From CAITWF01 sp038231575 (GTDB lineage: Bacteria > Verrucomicrobiota > Verrucomicrobiia > Opitutales > Opitutaceae), in NCBI GenBank assembly GCA_038231575.1, contig JBBRLB010000008.1, positions 1 through 64,000 on the forward strand: a stretch of DNA of 64,000 nucleotides. The letters run 5' to 3'. Shown piece by piece: positions 26,849 through 37,925 of this stretch. The position numbers and the translations under genes are program-made. Position 1 is the stretch's first letter, and each line of letters starts with the position of its first letter. Below the pieces are notes generated by a model. The model ran no database searches, was not told the DNA's origin, and saw only the letters and a list, made by a program, of their open reading frames with translations.

Positions 26849-28645
26849 TCAGCGCGCCGGACCCTCGGCCAGCAGGCGGTCGACGACGGCGGCATCGGCG
26901 GGCTGGGTGACGATCATTTTGGGGCGGAGCGCCCGCGCCGCGGAAAAAATCTCGGAGCGGTGCGCGGCCAACGCATAGCGGAGCGGAGCCTCGATCAAGA
27001 CAGCCGGGATTCGCGGTGCCGCGTCGAGCGCGTGGAGGACCCGGAGGAGTTCGGCGGGCATGTCGCACTCGGCGAACAGCGCGATCCAGTGGAGCGCGGC
27101 TTCGCGGTTGACGCGCACCGCGAGATCTTCGCCGCGATAGTAGTCGATCTGCTCGCGAGCGAAGGTCGCCGCCGCCGGTGCGCTGGTCGCACGGACGAGC
27201 AGGGCGCGGTGCAGGTCGGCGTAGACGAGGCGCCAACGGACGCCCTTGAGCAGGCCGTGAAGCACGGCGTGGCTGTCGGTCACGCGGAAAAGTGCGGCGT
27301 CGAAGTGCTGGCGATCGTCCAGCACTTGAAACCCCTCGGTCGTGCGGAGGGCAGTGAAGTAGTCGTGGATCAGATTGGCGTCGACGTAGCGGGAGTCACC
27401 GTAAAGTCGCAGCGCCGGAAACTGAAACTCGAGATATCCGCCGTCGCCGGGGTGGTTAAACAGCGTGCCCGCGAATCCGGCTGCACGGAGATAGCTGGCG
27501 AACTGGAGCGGACTCGCGGCGGGCGACTCGCGGATGCCGACACTCGAGGGGCCAAAGGTGCCGGCGACGGCGGCGGTCGCCAGGCCGAGCGCGGCGGCGC
27601 CCACGGCGAACCCACTGAATTTTTCGAACGGACGAAAAGCGGCCAGACTCTGCAGCACGACGCCCGCGAGCGGGGCGGAGAAAAAGACGAGGAGCGGAAT
27701 GTTGCGAAACGACGTCGCGCTGAGCCCCAGGCCCGCGGCGGCGAGCAACAGCGCAAACGTCTCGCGCCGCCTCGCCAGCAACAGGACCTGCAACCACGCC
27801 AGCACGGTCACAACCCAGCACGCCCAGAATAGTTTTACGGTCCACAAGATCAGGAACGCCTTCGTGGGCGGGAGGAATTCCTGCACCTCGAAACGCATCG
27901 CGGTGAAAAAATCCCAGAGCGCGACCACGCCGCGCCAGTTGCGGAAGCCGAGCGGCGAGACGAGCGTCGTGCCGACGGTCAGGGCGGCGAGCAGCCACAG
28001 CCCGCGCCACGCCGCGCCGACGCGCGGCCAGTCGGCGCGCGGGGTGTCGACGACCACGCTGACGAGTTTCGCGGCGACCAGCAGCGGGCCAAACGCAAAA
28101 TAGCCGTGGACGTTGGCCCATAGGATTTGCACCACCGTGAAACCAACGAGCGCACCCCGGCGCGGCGAGGCGGAGAGATCCCAGCGGGCGAGCGCGTGGA
28201 TTTGTAGCGCGAGAAAGAGAAACGAGAAAACTTCGGGGCGCTCCTCGAAACGCGTCTGGCAGACGAGCACGACGGCGAACGTGAGGCCGCAGCCCCACGG
28301 GGCGCTGCGACGCGCGCCGGTAGTGCGCAACCACACCGCGAACGCGGCGAGCCAGCATGCGAGGAAGACCCCGCTCACGCCCGCCAGGCGGCCGAGCGCG
28401 AAGGCGCCGCGCACGAGGAGTTGAAACAGCCAGTAGAAATTCACGAACCCCGGCTGCTGGAGGAGGAGATTGTCCGCGGGCTGCGCGACGCCGGTGCGCG
28501 CGACGCGTTCACCAAGCGCGAGGTGATACCAGATGTCCGGTCCGAACCACTCGTGGCACAGCCGCACGACGAGCAGCACCGCGATCGCGGCCCACGGAAA
28601 CCAGCGCAGCGTGCGCGAGGCCTCGGGGCGCTGACCGGTAGGCAT
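26849..28645 (-). CDS. Polytopic membrane protein, GT-C-like
   Basis: This 598-residue protein has about 10-11 hydrophobic segments in its first 420 residues, followed by a soluble C-terminal part of about 180 residues. The first loop has FGPDIWYHLALGERV, a D-x-W-(Y/W)-H pattern typical of many GT-C-like membrane proteins in which the Asp lies where a catalytic acid would be. No named family is recognised with certainty. The ATG at 28645 is used; a GTG at 28663 would add 6 residues. It lies 19 bp after the DUF4832 gene on the same strand and is probably in one operon with it. Confidence 0.6.
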   Translation of the reverse strand: MPTGQRPEASRTLRWFPWAAIAVLLVVRLCHEWFGPDIWYHLALGERVARTGVAQPADNLLLQQPGFVNFYWLFQLLVRGAFALGRLAGVSGVFLACWLAAFAVWLRTTGARRSAPWGCGLTFAVVLVCQTRFEERPEVFSFLFLALQIHALARWDLSASPRRGALVGFTVVQILWANVHGYFAFGPLLVAAKLVSVVVDTPRADWPRVGAAWRGLWLLAALTVGTTLVSPLGFRNWRGVVALWDFFTAMRFEVQEFLPPTKAFLILWTVKLFWACWVVTVLAWLQVLLLARRRETFALLLAAAGLGLSATSFRNIPLLVFFSAPLAGVVLQSLAAFRPFEKFSGFAVGAAALGLATAAVAGTFGPSSVGIRESPAASPLQFASYLRAAGFAGTLFNHPGDGGYLEFQFPALRLYGDSRYVDANLIHDYFTALRTTEGFQVLDDRQHFDAALFRVTDSHAVLHGLLKGVRWRLVYADLHRALLVRATSAPAAATFAREQIDYYRGEDLAVRVNREAALHWIALFAECDMPAELLRVLHALDAAPRIPAVLIEAPLRYALAAHRSEIFSAARALRPKMIVTQPADAAVVDRLLAEGPAR

Positions 28646-28664
28646 GGGTGACGGCGGACTCACG

Positions 28665-30047
28665 TCACAGCGCCACGGTGCCGAGGATCAGCCAGCCGGC
28701 GCGCGCGTCATCCCGCGCCTGGTTCGCGAAGCGCAGCGGCGCGCCCTTCGGCAGCGGATTCGCAACGCGCAGCACGACGCGGTAATTGCCGGGCGCGATG
28801 CCGTCGTCGGCGACACCCGCTTCGAGTTCCGTCAGTTTTCCGCCGGGCAAGATTTTCGTCAGGTCCCAGTCGGTGGCCGCGGTCCCCACCAAATTTCCCT
28901 CGGTATCGAGCAGTCCGACCTCGACCGGCCACGAATAATAAAACGGGGCAACGCCGCTGTTGCGGATCTGAATGCGCACATTCACGCCGCCATTCGGATC
29001 TTTCTCCAGGGCCGCGCCGCTCACGTGCAGCTCGTAGCCGAGCCGCCGCGCGCCGGCGAGGGCGCGCTCGCGGCGGGCGCCGTCGAGCTTGGTGCGAAAC
29101 ACGCCGGTGTTCATGAGCCAGGTCGCGTGGGTAGCCTCGACGCAGGGCAGGTATTCCTGACTCTGCGGCGCGCCCGTCGAATCATCCCAGAGCGTGTCCC
29201 ATACCTCGGGGCGAACCTCGCCGCCGATCGGTTGCGTGCGCCATTTCTCCAGGGCGTTGGCGCGCAGCATCCGGTCGAGAAAGAACCCGCTCTTCGGATC
29301 GCCCTTCGGCATCGTCGCGAACGCGAACGAGTCGTCATGATAACCCAGCGCGAGATCGTGGTTGTCGGCGTAGGAGGAATCATCGGGACCGGCGGGATAA
29401 CGCAGGTGCAGCCGTGTGCGGTGAAACGCGCGCAGATAGGCGGCCATCACTTCGCGCTGCACGGCCTTGCTCGCGAACCCTTCCTGGTGGTCCGAGGTGT
29501 GCCATTCGCCCCAGTAGCCGAGCAGCCCGACGGTGATAAAGCCGATGCGGACATCGCCGTCGTATTTCGCGCCGAACGCCGCGATGAATTCCGCGAACGC
29601 CGCGCGCAGCCGCGGATCTTCGTAATCGGGCGAGAGGCTCTGGCCGTTGTTCTGCGCATAGTCGTAGGGCAACGCCGCGACGCCGGCGTCGCGCAGGAAT
29701 TTCGGCGTGCCGGAAGTCTTGCCGGGAAAGTCCAGATAAACGCGAAACACCGCCTGATGTCCGCGCGACGCGATCGCCGCGAGGTGTTTTTCGAGCGGCG
29801 CCCAGTCGAACGTCTTCGCCGCCGGCATCAACTCCGCAAGCGAAATGTAGAACCAATCGAGGCTGTGCGGAAAATTTGCCTGCTCGTCGCGGGTGTCGTA
29901 TGGGACAAAACCTTTGAGCGGGTTGTCCACGGGCGCGGGCGCGTAGGCGAGGGGATGGAAATCTTGGGCGCCAACTTGGGCGAGGGTTGCGAGGATCGAT
30001 GCGATTCCGCACGCACCGCAAACGACTAGGCGTTGGGCAGACCTCAT
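28665..30047 (-). CDS. DUF4832/DUF4874 family exported protein
   Basis: This 460-residue protein has a short signal peptide (RLVVCGACGIASILATLAQVG) and the recognisable start of the family, APVDNPLKGFVPY. A TIM-barrel-like region follows (FRVYLDFPGK, then GFITVGLLGYWGEWH), and a C-terminal beta domain is marked by NSGVAPFYYSWPVEV and NYRVVLRVANPL. These two parts correspond to DUF4874 and DUF4832. The fold suggests a glycoside hydrolase-like role on carbohydrate outside the cytoplasm, which is inference. It is the first gene of a pair with the membrane protein and is divergent from hicB across 94 bp. Confidence 0.85.
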   Translation of the reverse strand: MRSAQRLVVCGACGIASILATLAQVGAQDFHPLAYAPAPVDNPLKGFVPYDTRDEQANFPHSLDWFYISLAELMPAAKTFDWAPLEKHLAAIASRGHQAVFRVYLDFPGKTSGTPKFLRDAGVAALPYDYAQNNGQSLSPDYEDPRLRAAFAEFIAAFGAKYDGDVRIGFITVGLLGYWGEWHTSDHQEGFASKAVQREVMAAYLRAFHRTRLHLRYPAGPDDSSYADNHDLALGYHDDSFAFATMPKGDPKSGFFLDRMLRANALEKWRTQPIGGEVRPEVWDTLWDDSTGAPQSQEYLPCVEATHATWLMNTGVFRTKLDGARRERALAGARRLGYELHVSGAALEKDPNGGVNVRIQIRNSGVAPFYYSWPVEVGLLDTEGNLVGTAATDWDLTKILPGGKLTELEAGVADDGIAPGNYRVVLRVANPLPKGAPLRFANQARDDARAGWLILGTVAL

Positions 30048-30141
30048 GGCGCGAAGTTGAGTTTGCTCGGCTTAGACGCAAGGTCGATGCCGCCGCGACT
30101 CCTGACTTGCGGGACACGTGACCACGCGTAGCGTCGTCACC

Positions 30142-30345
30142 ATGAACGAACTCGTCTTCGAAGTAACGCAGGAAGCGGATGGCGGCTACGTGGCGGAGGC
30201 TTTGGGCGAGAGCATCATCACGGAAGCCGACACGTGGGCAGAATTGCGCGCCAACGTGCGCGAGGCGGTGAAGGCGTTTTATTTCGACCGGCCGGCGCCC
30301 AAAGGCATCCGGCTGCACTTGGTGCGCGACGAAGTGCTGGCGTGA
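30142..30345 (+). CDS. hicB: HicB-like antitoxin
   Basis: This 67-residue protein has the HicB pattern: a beta strand (LVFEVTQEADGGYVAEALG), then an acidic helix (TWAELRANVREAVKAFYF) and a short C-terminal strand. In type II toxin-antitoxin pairs HicB blocks the HicA mRNA-cleaving toxin and usually represses the operon. The ATG at 30142 is used. This small form lacks a clear C-terminal DNA-binding domain. Its stop overlaps the GTG start of the HicA gene (GTGA), so the two are coupled. The order antitoxin-then-toxin is the reverse of the classic hicA-hicB order. Confidence 0.85.
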   Translation: MNELVFEVTQEADGGYVAEALGESIITEADTWAELRANVREAVKAFYFDRPAPKGIRLHLVRDEVLA

Positions 30346-30581
30346 AGCTGCCGCGCGACGTTTCCGGGCGTGACTTGGTCAAGGCGCTCTGCCGCGACTG
30401 GGGTTACCGGCAGGTCAATCAGGTTGGCAGCCATATCATTCTGCAAACCGACGCGCCGATCCCGCATCGCGTATCGGTGCCAGATCACTCGCCGCTGCGG
30501 CTTGGGACGTTCAACGCCATTCTGCGTGCAGTGGCACAAGCGAAGCAGACGACCAAAGACGAAGTGATCCGCTCGCTCTGA
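30342..30581 (+). CDS. hicA: HicA-like toxin (YcfA family)
   Basis: This 79-residue basic protein has the double-stranded RNA-binding-like HicA fold signature. It starts SGRDLVKALCRDWGYRQV, has the catalytic histidine in GSHIIL (His31), then HRVSVPDHSPLRLGTFNAIL. HicA cleaves mRNA at sites independent of ribosome position until neutralised by HicB. The GTG start at 30342 shares bases with the hicB stop codon. The C terminus extends beyond the common length by about 15 residues (QTTKDEVIRSL). It converges on tyrS with only 9 bp between the stops. The key His is present, so the toxin is probably functional. Confidence 0.85.
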   Translation: MKLPRDVSGRDLVKALCRDWGYRQVNQVGSHIILQTDAPIPHRVSVPDHSPLRLGTFNAILRAVAQAKQTTKDEVIRSL

Positions 30582-30590
30582 ACGCCAAAC

Positions 30591-31868
30591 CTACCGGCAG
30601 GTGAGCACTGCGTAGGTCCGCTTCCCTTTTCGCAGCAGCAGATATTTTCCAAAGAGCAGATCGCTCGCCGTGACAGCGCGGCCGACTTCGGCGACGCGGG
30701 CGTTGTTCAGGTAGATCCCGCCGCCTTCGACGTCTTTCTTCGCCTGGCCCCGCGAAGGGCACAGGCCGGCATGGACGAGGAGGTCGAGCAGCGATGCGCC
30801 GGGCGCGGCGAGTTTGGCCGACTCGAAATCCTTCGTCGGGACTTCGCCCACCACGTCGTTGAAAACCGTCTCGCTCACGCCTTCGATCGAGCCACCGAAA
30901 AGAATCTCGCTCGCTTTCACCGCGGCCGCGAGGGCGTCGGCGCCGTGAACGAGTGCGGTCACTTCGCGCGCGAGGGCCTTGTGCGCTTCGCGGGGGCCGG
31001 GATTGGCGAGGTGCTTCGCTTCGAGCGCTTCGATTTCCGGGCGGGAGAGGAACGTGAATTTCTTCAGATACTCGACGACCTTCACGTCCTCGGTATTCAC
31101 GAAGAACTGGTAGAATTTATACGGGCTCGTCTTCTCGGCATCGAGCCAGACGGCGCCGCCTTCGGTTTTGCCGAATTTCGTGCCGTCGCTCTTCGTGATG
31201 AGCGGAAACGTCCAACCCCACGCCGCCAGGCCGAGTTTTTTGCGAATGAGGTCGGTGCCGGCGGTGATGTTGCCCCACTGTTCGGTGCCGCCGATCTGGA
31301 GTTCGCAGTTGAGCGCCTGCCGCAGGTGGCAGAAATCATTCGCCTGCAGCAATTGGTAGCTAAACTCAGTGTAGCTGATGCCCGCTTCGCTCCCCAGCCG
31401 GGATTTCACGCTGTCCTTGGCGATCATGCTCGCGATGGAAAAATGTTTTCCGACGTCGCGCAGAAAATCCAGGAAACTGACCGGCGCCGTCCAGTCGGCA
31501 TTGTTGACGAGTCGCGCAGGATTGCTCGGCGCAGAAAAATCCAGCAGCCGCTCCAACTGGATTTTAATGTGCGCGTAGTTGTGGGCCAGTTGTTCGCGCG
31601 AGAGCAGATTGCGCTCGGCGGACTTGCCACCCGGATCGCCGATCATCCCGGTCGCGCCACCGGCCAGGCTGATCGGGTGATGGCCCGCGAGTTGAAAACG
31701 CCGCAGGGTCAACTGGGGCACCAGGTGCCCGACGTGCAGCGAGTCGCCGGTCGGATCGAAGCCGCAATACAGCGTGACTGGGCCTTCGGCGACGCGCTTG
31801 GACAGCGCATCGAGGTCGGTGCAGTCGGCCAACAGGCCGCGCCATTGGAGGTCTTCGAGAAGGGTCAT
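30591..31868 (-). CDS. tyrS: Tyrosyl-tRNA synthetase
   Basis: This 425-residue class I aminoacyl-tRNA synthetase charges tRNA-Tyr. The HIGH motif reads HVGH (45-48), the tyrosine site includes TEFSYQLLQANDF, and the KMSKS loop reads KFGKT (231-235). The C-terminal S4-like RNA-binding domain is present (PSRGQAKKDVEGGGIYLNNARV). The length and order fit the bacterial TyrS of the TyrRZ type. It ends 9 bp from the convergent hicA and is divergent from a peroxiredoxin gene across 237 bp. No T-box leader is visible. Confidence 0.97.
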   Translation of the reverse strand: MTLLEDLQWRGLLADCTDLDALSKRVAEGPVTLYCGFDPTGDSLHVGHLVPQLTLRRFQLAGHHPISLAGGATGMIGDPGGKSAERNLLSREQLAHNYAHIKIQLERLLDFSAPSNPARLVNNADWTAPVSFLDFLRDVGKHFSIASMIAKDSVKSRLGSEAGISYTEFSYQLLQANDFCHLRQALNCELQIGGTEQWGNITAGTDLIRKKLGLAAWGWTFPLITKSDGTKFGKTEGGAVWLDAEKTSPYKFYQFFVNTEDVKVVEYLKKFTFLSRPEIEALEAKHLANPGPREAHKALAREVTALVHGADALAAAVKASEILFGGSIEGVSETVFNDVVGEVPTKDFESAKLAAPGASLLDLLVHAGLCPSRGQAKKDVEGGGIYLNNARVAEVGRAVTASDLLFGKYLLLRKGKRTYAVLTCR

Positions 31869-32105
31869 CGGAAGCGGCCAGTTAACGGGGCGGGGGAGCG
31901 GGCGCGCAAGAGTGTTTCTGGGCGGCGGCCAGCACGCACGCTAATGCGGCGCGATGCGAAAATAGAAACGGCGCTGTTACCGGGAAAAACAATTTGCCGC
32001 CGAGTGGGCGGAGGCTCAACGTGACGCTCCTTTCGCCGGGGAACCCCGGGCCGAAAGTCGCCCGCAACCTGTCCCGTCTCAACCCAACTCAAAACTCCTC
32101 CTCCC

Positions 32106-32579
32106 ATGCCCATCGCTGTTGGCTCCAAAGCTCCCGACTTCACCCTCAAATCCAAAGCCGCCGACGGTCTGAAGGACATCAAGCTCAGCGACAATTTCGG
32201 CACGAAGCAGACCGTGCTGCTGTTCTTCCCCCTGGCTTACACGGGCGTGTGCACGCAGGAAATGTGCGACCAGACCAACGGCCTCGCGGAGTATGAGGCC
32301 CTCGGCGCAAACGTGATCGCGATCAGCGTCGACAGCCCGTTCACGCAGGAAGCCTGGGCCAAGACCAACAAGATTGGCATCACGCTTGTCAGCGATCTCA
32401 ACAAGACGACGACCAAGGCCTACGACGTCCTCTTTCCGATGCTCGCGGGCGTGGGTGACACGAGCGCGCGTGCGGCGTTTGTCATCGGCAAGGATGGAGT
32501 CGTGAAATACGCCGAGCAGACCGCGACGCCGAAGGACCTGCCGAATTTCGCCGCCGTCAAAGCCGCATTGGCCAAGTAA
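32106..32579 (+). CDS. Peroxiredoxin (AhpC/TSA, AhpE-like)
   Basis: This 157-residue thioredoxin-fold peroxidase reduces hydrogen peroxide or organic peroxides in the cytoplasm. The active-site motif P42-LAY-T46-GV-C49 holds the peroxidatic cysteine, and a further cysteine at 54 (CTQEMC) may form the disulfide, as in atypical 2-Cys forms. The electron donor is not shown. The leader before the ATG is pyrimidine-rich (CTCCTCCC) and lacks a Shine-Dalgarno sequence. A strong terminator follows 6 bp after the stop, so the gene is a single transcription unit. Confidence 0.93.
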   Translation: MPIAVGSKAPDFTLKSKAADGLKDIKLSDNFGTKQTVLLFFPLAYTGVCTQEMCDQTNGLAEYEALGANVIAISVDSPFTQEAWAKTNKIGITLVSDLNKTTTKAYDVLFPMLAGVGDTSARAAFVIGKDGVVKYAEQTATPKDLPNFAAVKAALAK

Positions 32580-32585
32580 TTTTCT

Positions 32586-32623
32586 GAAGCGCGGGCCGCT
32601 CGCGGCCCGCGCTTCGTCTTTTT
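32586..32623 (+). terminator. Rho-independent terminator after the peroxiredoxin gene
   Basis: A perfect 14-bp GC-rich stem (GAAGCGCGGGCCGC and its complement) with a 2-nt middle spans 32586-32615 and is followed by GTCTTTTTC. This is the clearest terminator in the window and separates the peroxiredoxin transcript from acnA. Confidence 0.9.
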
Positions 32624-32625
32624 CA

Positions 32626-32656
32626 TCCGCAATCCGAAATCGGAAACCCGCAATTC
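32626..32656. repeat. Simple-sequence tract in the acnA leader
   Basis: A stretch built from CGCAATCCGAAATC-like units fills the space between the terminator and the acnA ATG. Similar A/T-richer tracts of this style are seen at 40763-40790, 40844-40881 and, in frame, inside prfC (58808-58839). Confidence 0.4.
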
Positions 32657-32657
32657 G

Positions 32658-35489
<2,832 letters not shown>

Positions 35490-35620
35490 CGGCCGGGAGG
35501 GATCGTGCAAGATGCCGCTCAATAATTTAACCCAACGTTGCAGTCGCCCCGCTTGCGGTGTGACTTTATCCGATAACCTTTCAGTGGCGCCGATTGGCGC
35601 TGAAATCTCTTTTCCGCATC

Positions 35621-36133
35621 ATGCCTGAAGTCGTCAGCAAACCCGTCTATCTCGTCGACGCCTATTCCGATCCGGTGGTCGTTCGGATCGATGGGCGCGC
35701 GTGTTTTCAAAACAGCGCCTGCCTGCGCGATTTCATCGCGGAGCTGCTCCGGCAGGGTAAAAATCGCTTCGTGCTCGATTTTCAAAACTGCGCCAGCATG
35801 GACAGCACATTTCTTGGCGTGCTCGCGGGCGCCGCGCTCGAGCTCAAAAAAATGAAGCCCCCCGGCAGCCTCGTGCTCGCGCGGGTCGGTCCGCGCAACC
35901 TCGAGTTGATTCGGAATCTGGGCCTGCACCGCCTGCTGATCGTGGACGCGGGAGACGCGCCTCTGAGTTTCGACAAGTGTAATACCGCCTTGCAATGCGC
36001 CAACCACACCGAGGTGGAAAACGCCCGGATGGTCCTCGAGGCCCATGAGCATTTGGTGGCGGCCGACGAGGCGAACCGGGCCAAGTTTCAGGACGTGCTC
36101 GCGTTTCTCAAGAACCGCGTCGAGCAAAAATAA
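35621..36133 (+). CDS. STAS domain protein (anti-sigma factor antagonist-like)
   Basis: This 170-residue protein carries a STAS domain: VVVRIDGRACFQNSACLRDFI, the strand RFVLDFQNCASMDSTFLGVLAG, then a C-terminal helix. The MDSTFLG loop is where SpoIIAA/RsbV proteins are phosphorylated on Ser/Thr. After the STAS core there are about 55 extra helical residues (NARMVLEAHEHLVAAD onward). It lies 120 bp upstream of a SpoIIE-type phosphatase gene on the same strand, which fits a partner-switching pathway. The matching anti-sigma kinase is not in this window. The ATG at 35621 is used. Confidence 0.85.
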   Translation: MPEVVSKPVYLVDAYSDPVVVRIDGRACFQNSACLRDFIAELLRQGKNRFVLDFQNCASMDSTFLGVLAGAALELKKMKPPGSLVLARVGPRNLELIRNLGLHRLLIVDAGDAPLSFDKCNTALQCANHTEVENARMVLEAHEHLVAADEANRAKFQDVLAFLKNRVEQK

Positions 36134-36253
36134 GATCCGGATGGCGCGCCGGGGAGTTCGGGGTGTCAGGATAAACGGTCAACGCGGGCCGGTGGAGCGC
36201 CAGGCTACCTTCACAGTTGCCGACGCGGCGGCTGACCCCGAAGATTCATTGTC

Positions 36254-37696
36254 ATGTTTTGGATCCTAATCATCGGCTTTTCGGCCGGCGCGCTCACGCT
36301 GTGGCCGCTCTTGGCGCGCGCCCGCCGCGCCGCCGACGCCGCCGTGGCGAACAGCCAGGATTGCGATCAGGATCGCGAGCGCCTGCTCGAGTTCATGCAC
36401 ATGATGACGGAAGCGCTGGGCGAAGGCTTGTCGCGGGCCGAGCTGCAGCAGCGCATCGTTCACGCGGCCATCGTCTGCACCGATGCGCTCAGTGCGTGCA
36501 TGTTTGAGCGCACGCCGCAGGGCATGATGCGCGGCGTGGCGGTCGAGGGGCTGTTTCCACCGCACCGGCCGCTCTCGGAAATCGCCCAGGGCAAGCTCAC
36601 GACCCGCGCGAAATTCATCGAGCAGGTCCTGATGTCGGAGGAGTTTCCCGTTGGCGAAGGCCTTGTCGGCCGCGTGGCCGCGACCGGGCGGGGCGAATTG
36701 CTCGCCGAAGCTGCCGCCGATCCAAAGATCGTGAAACACGATGATCCCGCGTTGATGGTGCGCTCGGTGATTGCGGTGCCGCTGGCGTTTCGCGGCCGGG
36801 CGTTTGGCGTGCTGGCCGTGACCAATCCGGCGGGCGACCGGCCGTTTACCCCCTCGGATTTTTCCCTGATCAAGTCGCTCGCCGAACAGGCCGCGCTGGC
36901 GCTGCACAACGCGGAGTTTCTCCACCTGCAGATCGAGAAGCAGCAGCTCGATCTCGATCTCGCGGTGGCGAGCGGGATTCAGCAAATGCTGCTGCCGCGC
37001 GAGACGACGACGATCGACGGGATTCAATTCGATGCGCGTTACGCCGCCGCGCAAAAGGTGGGCGGCGATCTTTATGACGTCTTCCCGCTGTCGCCGACGC
37101 GGCTCGGCATCGTGGTGGCCGACGTTTCCGGCAAAGGCATCCCGGCCTCGCTGCTGATGGCGATCTGCCGCACAAACCTCCGCCAGATCGCGCCGCGGTT
37201 CGAATCGCCCGCGGCCACGCTCAGCGAGTTGAACCGCGTGCTCGCGACCGACATGCAGCCGGGACATTTCATCACGATGCTCTACGCGATCCTCGACGTG
37301 GCGGCGGGCGAGGTGACGTTTGCCCGCGCGGGCCACGAGCTGCCGCTGTTGGTGCGGCGCGACACCGCGAACGGCGGCCATCGCGCCGACTTCGTGGGAT
37401 CCGAAGGCATGTCGCTGGGCATGGTGCCCGACGAAATTTTCTCCAGCGCGATCGCGGACCATCGCGAGCCCTTGGGGCCGGGCGATGTGCTCGTGCTTTA
37501 CACGGATGGCCTCACGGAGGCGCCGAACGAGACGCAAAAGGAATTCTCCGGTGCGCGCCTGGCCGACACCGTCCGGGGCCTGCGCGATCGGACGCCCCGT
37601 GAGATTAACGACGGCGTCCTCACCGCCATGCATCGCTTCATGGGCGATATGCCACAGCGGGACGACTTCACGCTGGTGACCGTGCGGCGGACCTGA
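36254..37696 (+). CDS. GAF domain-SpoIIE/RsbU type PP2C phosphatase
   Basis: This 480-residue protein begins with a single hydrophobic helix (FWILIIGFSAGALTLWPLLA). A GAF domain follows at about 45-225 (VGEGLVGRVAATGRGELLAE, VIAVPLAFRGRAFGVLAV), then a linker helix and a SpoIIE phosphatase domain at about 250-480. Its metal-binding motifs are present: GGDLYDV, VVADVSGKGIPA, LYTDGLTEA and RDDFTLVTV. Such enzymes dephosphorylate STAS proteins in response to a signal sensed by the GAF domain. The STAS gene just upstream is the likely partner. The helix suggests attachment to the membrane with the catalytic part in the cytoplasm. Confidence 0.92.
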   Translation: MFWILIIGFSAGALTLWPLLARARRAADAAVANSQDCDQDRERLLEFMHMMTEALGEGLSRAELQQRIVHAAIVCTDALSACMFERTPQGMMRGVAVEGLFPPHRPLSEIAQGKLTTRAKFIEQVLMSEEFPVGEGLVGRVAATGRGELLAEAAADPKIVKHDDPALMVRSVIAVPLAFRGRAFGVLAVTNPAGDRPFTPSDFSLIKSLAEQAALALHNAEFLHLQIEKQQLDLDLAVASGIQQMLLPRETTTIDGIQFDARYAAAQKVGGDLYDVFPLSPTRLGIVVADVSGKGIPASLLMAICRTNLRQIAPRFESPAATLSELNRVLATDMQPGHFITMLYAILDVAAGEVTFARAGHELPLLVRRDTANGGHRADFVGSEGMSLGMVPDEIFSSAIADHREPLGPGDVLVLYTDGLTEAPNETQKEFSGARLADTVRGLRDRTPREINDGVLTAMHRFMGDMPQRDDFTLVTVRRT

Positions 37697-37850
37697 GTTC
37701 AGTTCGCCTCGTCCGAGGCACCCCCACCCACATCGGTCCGTTGGGTGATTCCGAAAACAACCGCGATTCGGGATGGCTGCGGCTTCCGACCATCGCCGGC
37801 AGCGAAGGCGAGCAGCCATTCGTCGGGCAGTGCCAAGTGTGACGTGCGCC

Positions 37851-37882
37851 GGGATTCTTCGCTGCGCTCAGAATGACAAACC
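37851..37882. repeat. Dispersed intergenic repeat upstream of trpB
   Basis: GGATTCTTCGCTGCGCTCAG followed by AATGACAAA matches a motif found in intergenic DNA of many bacteria, often mis-annotated as coding. ATTCT and AGAAT form a short inverted pair. It is related to the element at 987-1014. Confidence 0.5.
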
Positions 37883-37888
37883 GAGGAT

Positions 37889-37909
37889 TGCTTCTCCGCG
37901 GGAGAAGCA
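37889..37909. promoter_or_regulatory. Hairpin 17 bp before the trpB start
   Basis: TGCTTCTCC and GGAGAAGCA form a perfect 9-bp stem around a GCG loop, ending 16 nt before the trpB ATG. In RNA it would lie close to the ribosome-binding region and could affect translation. No Trp-rich leader peptide or T-tract is visible, so classical attenuation is not supported. Confidence 0.4.
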
Positions 37910-37925
37910 TTCACGTTTGCCTTGG

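Noticed and set aside
31869..32105. Possible riboswitch or T-box in the tyrS/peroxiredoxin divergent region
   Set aside because: There is only a short CCGGGG-AA-CCCCGG pair near 32035-32049; no specifier loop, T-box sequence or known riboswitch core is present.
37668..37914. Two short minus-strand frames containing CHSERSEE- and ILSAAKN-like peptides
   Set aside because: These peptides are the translation of a widespread intergenic repeat that is often mis-annotated; I report the repeat instead.
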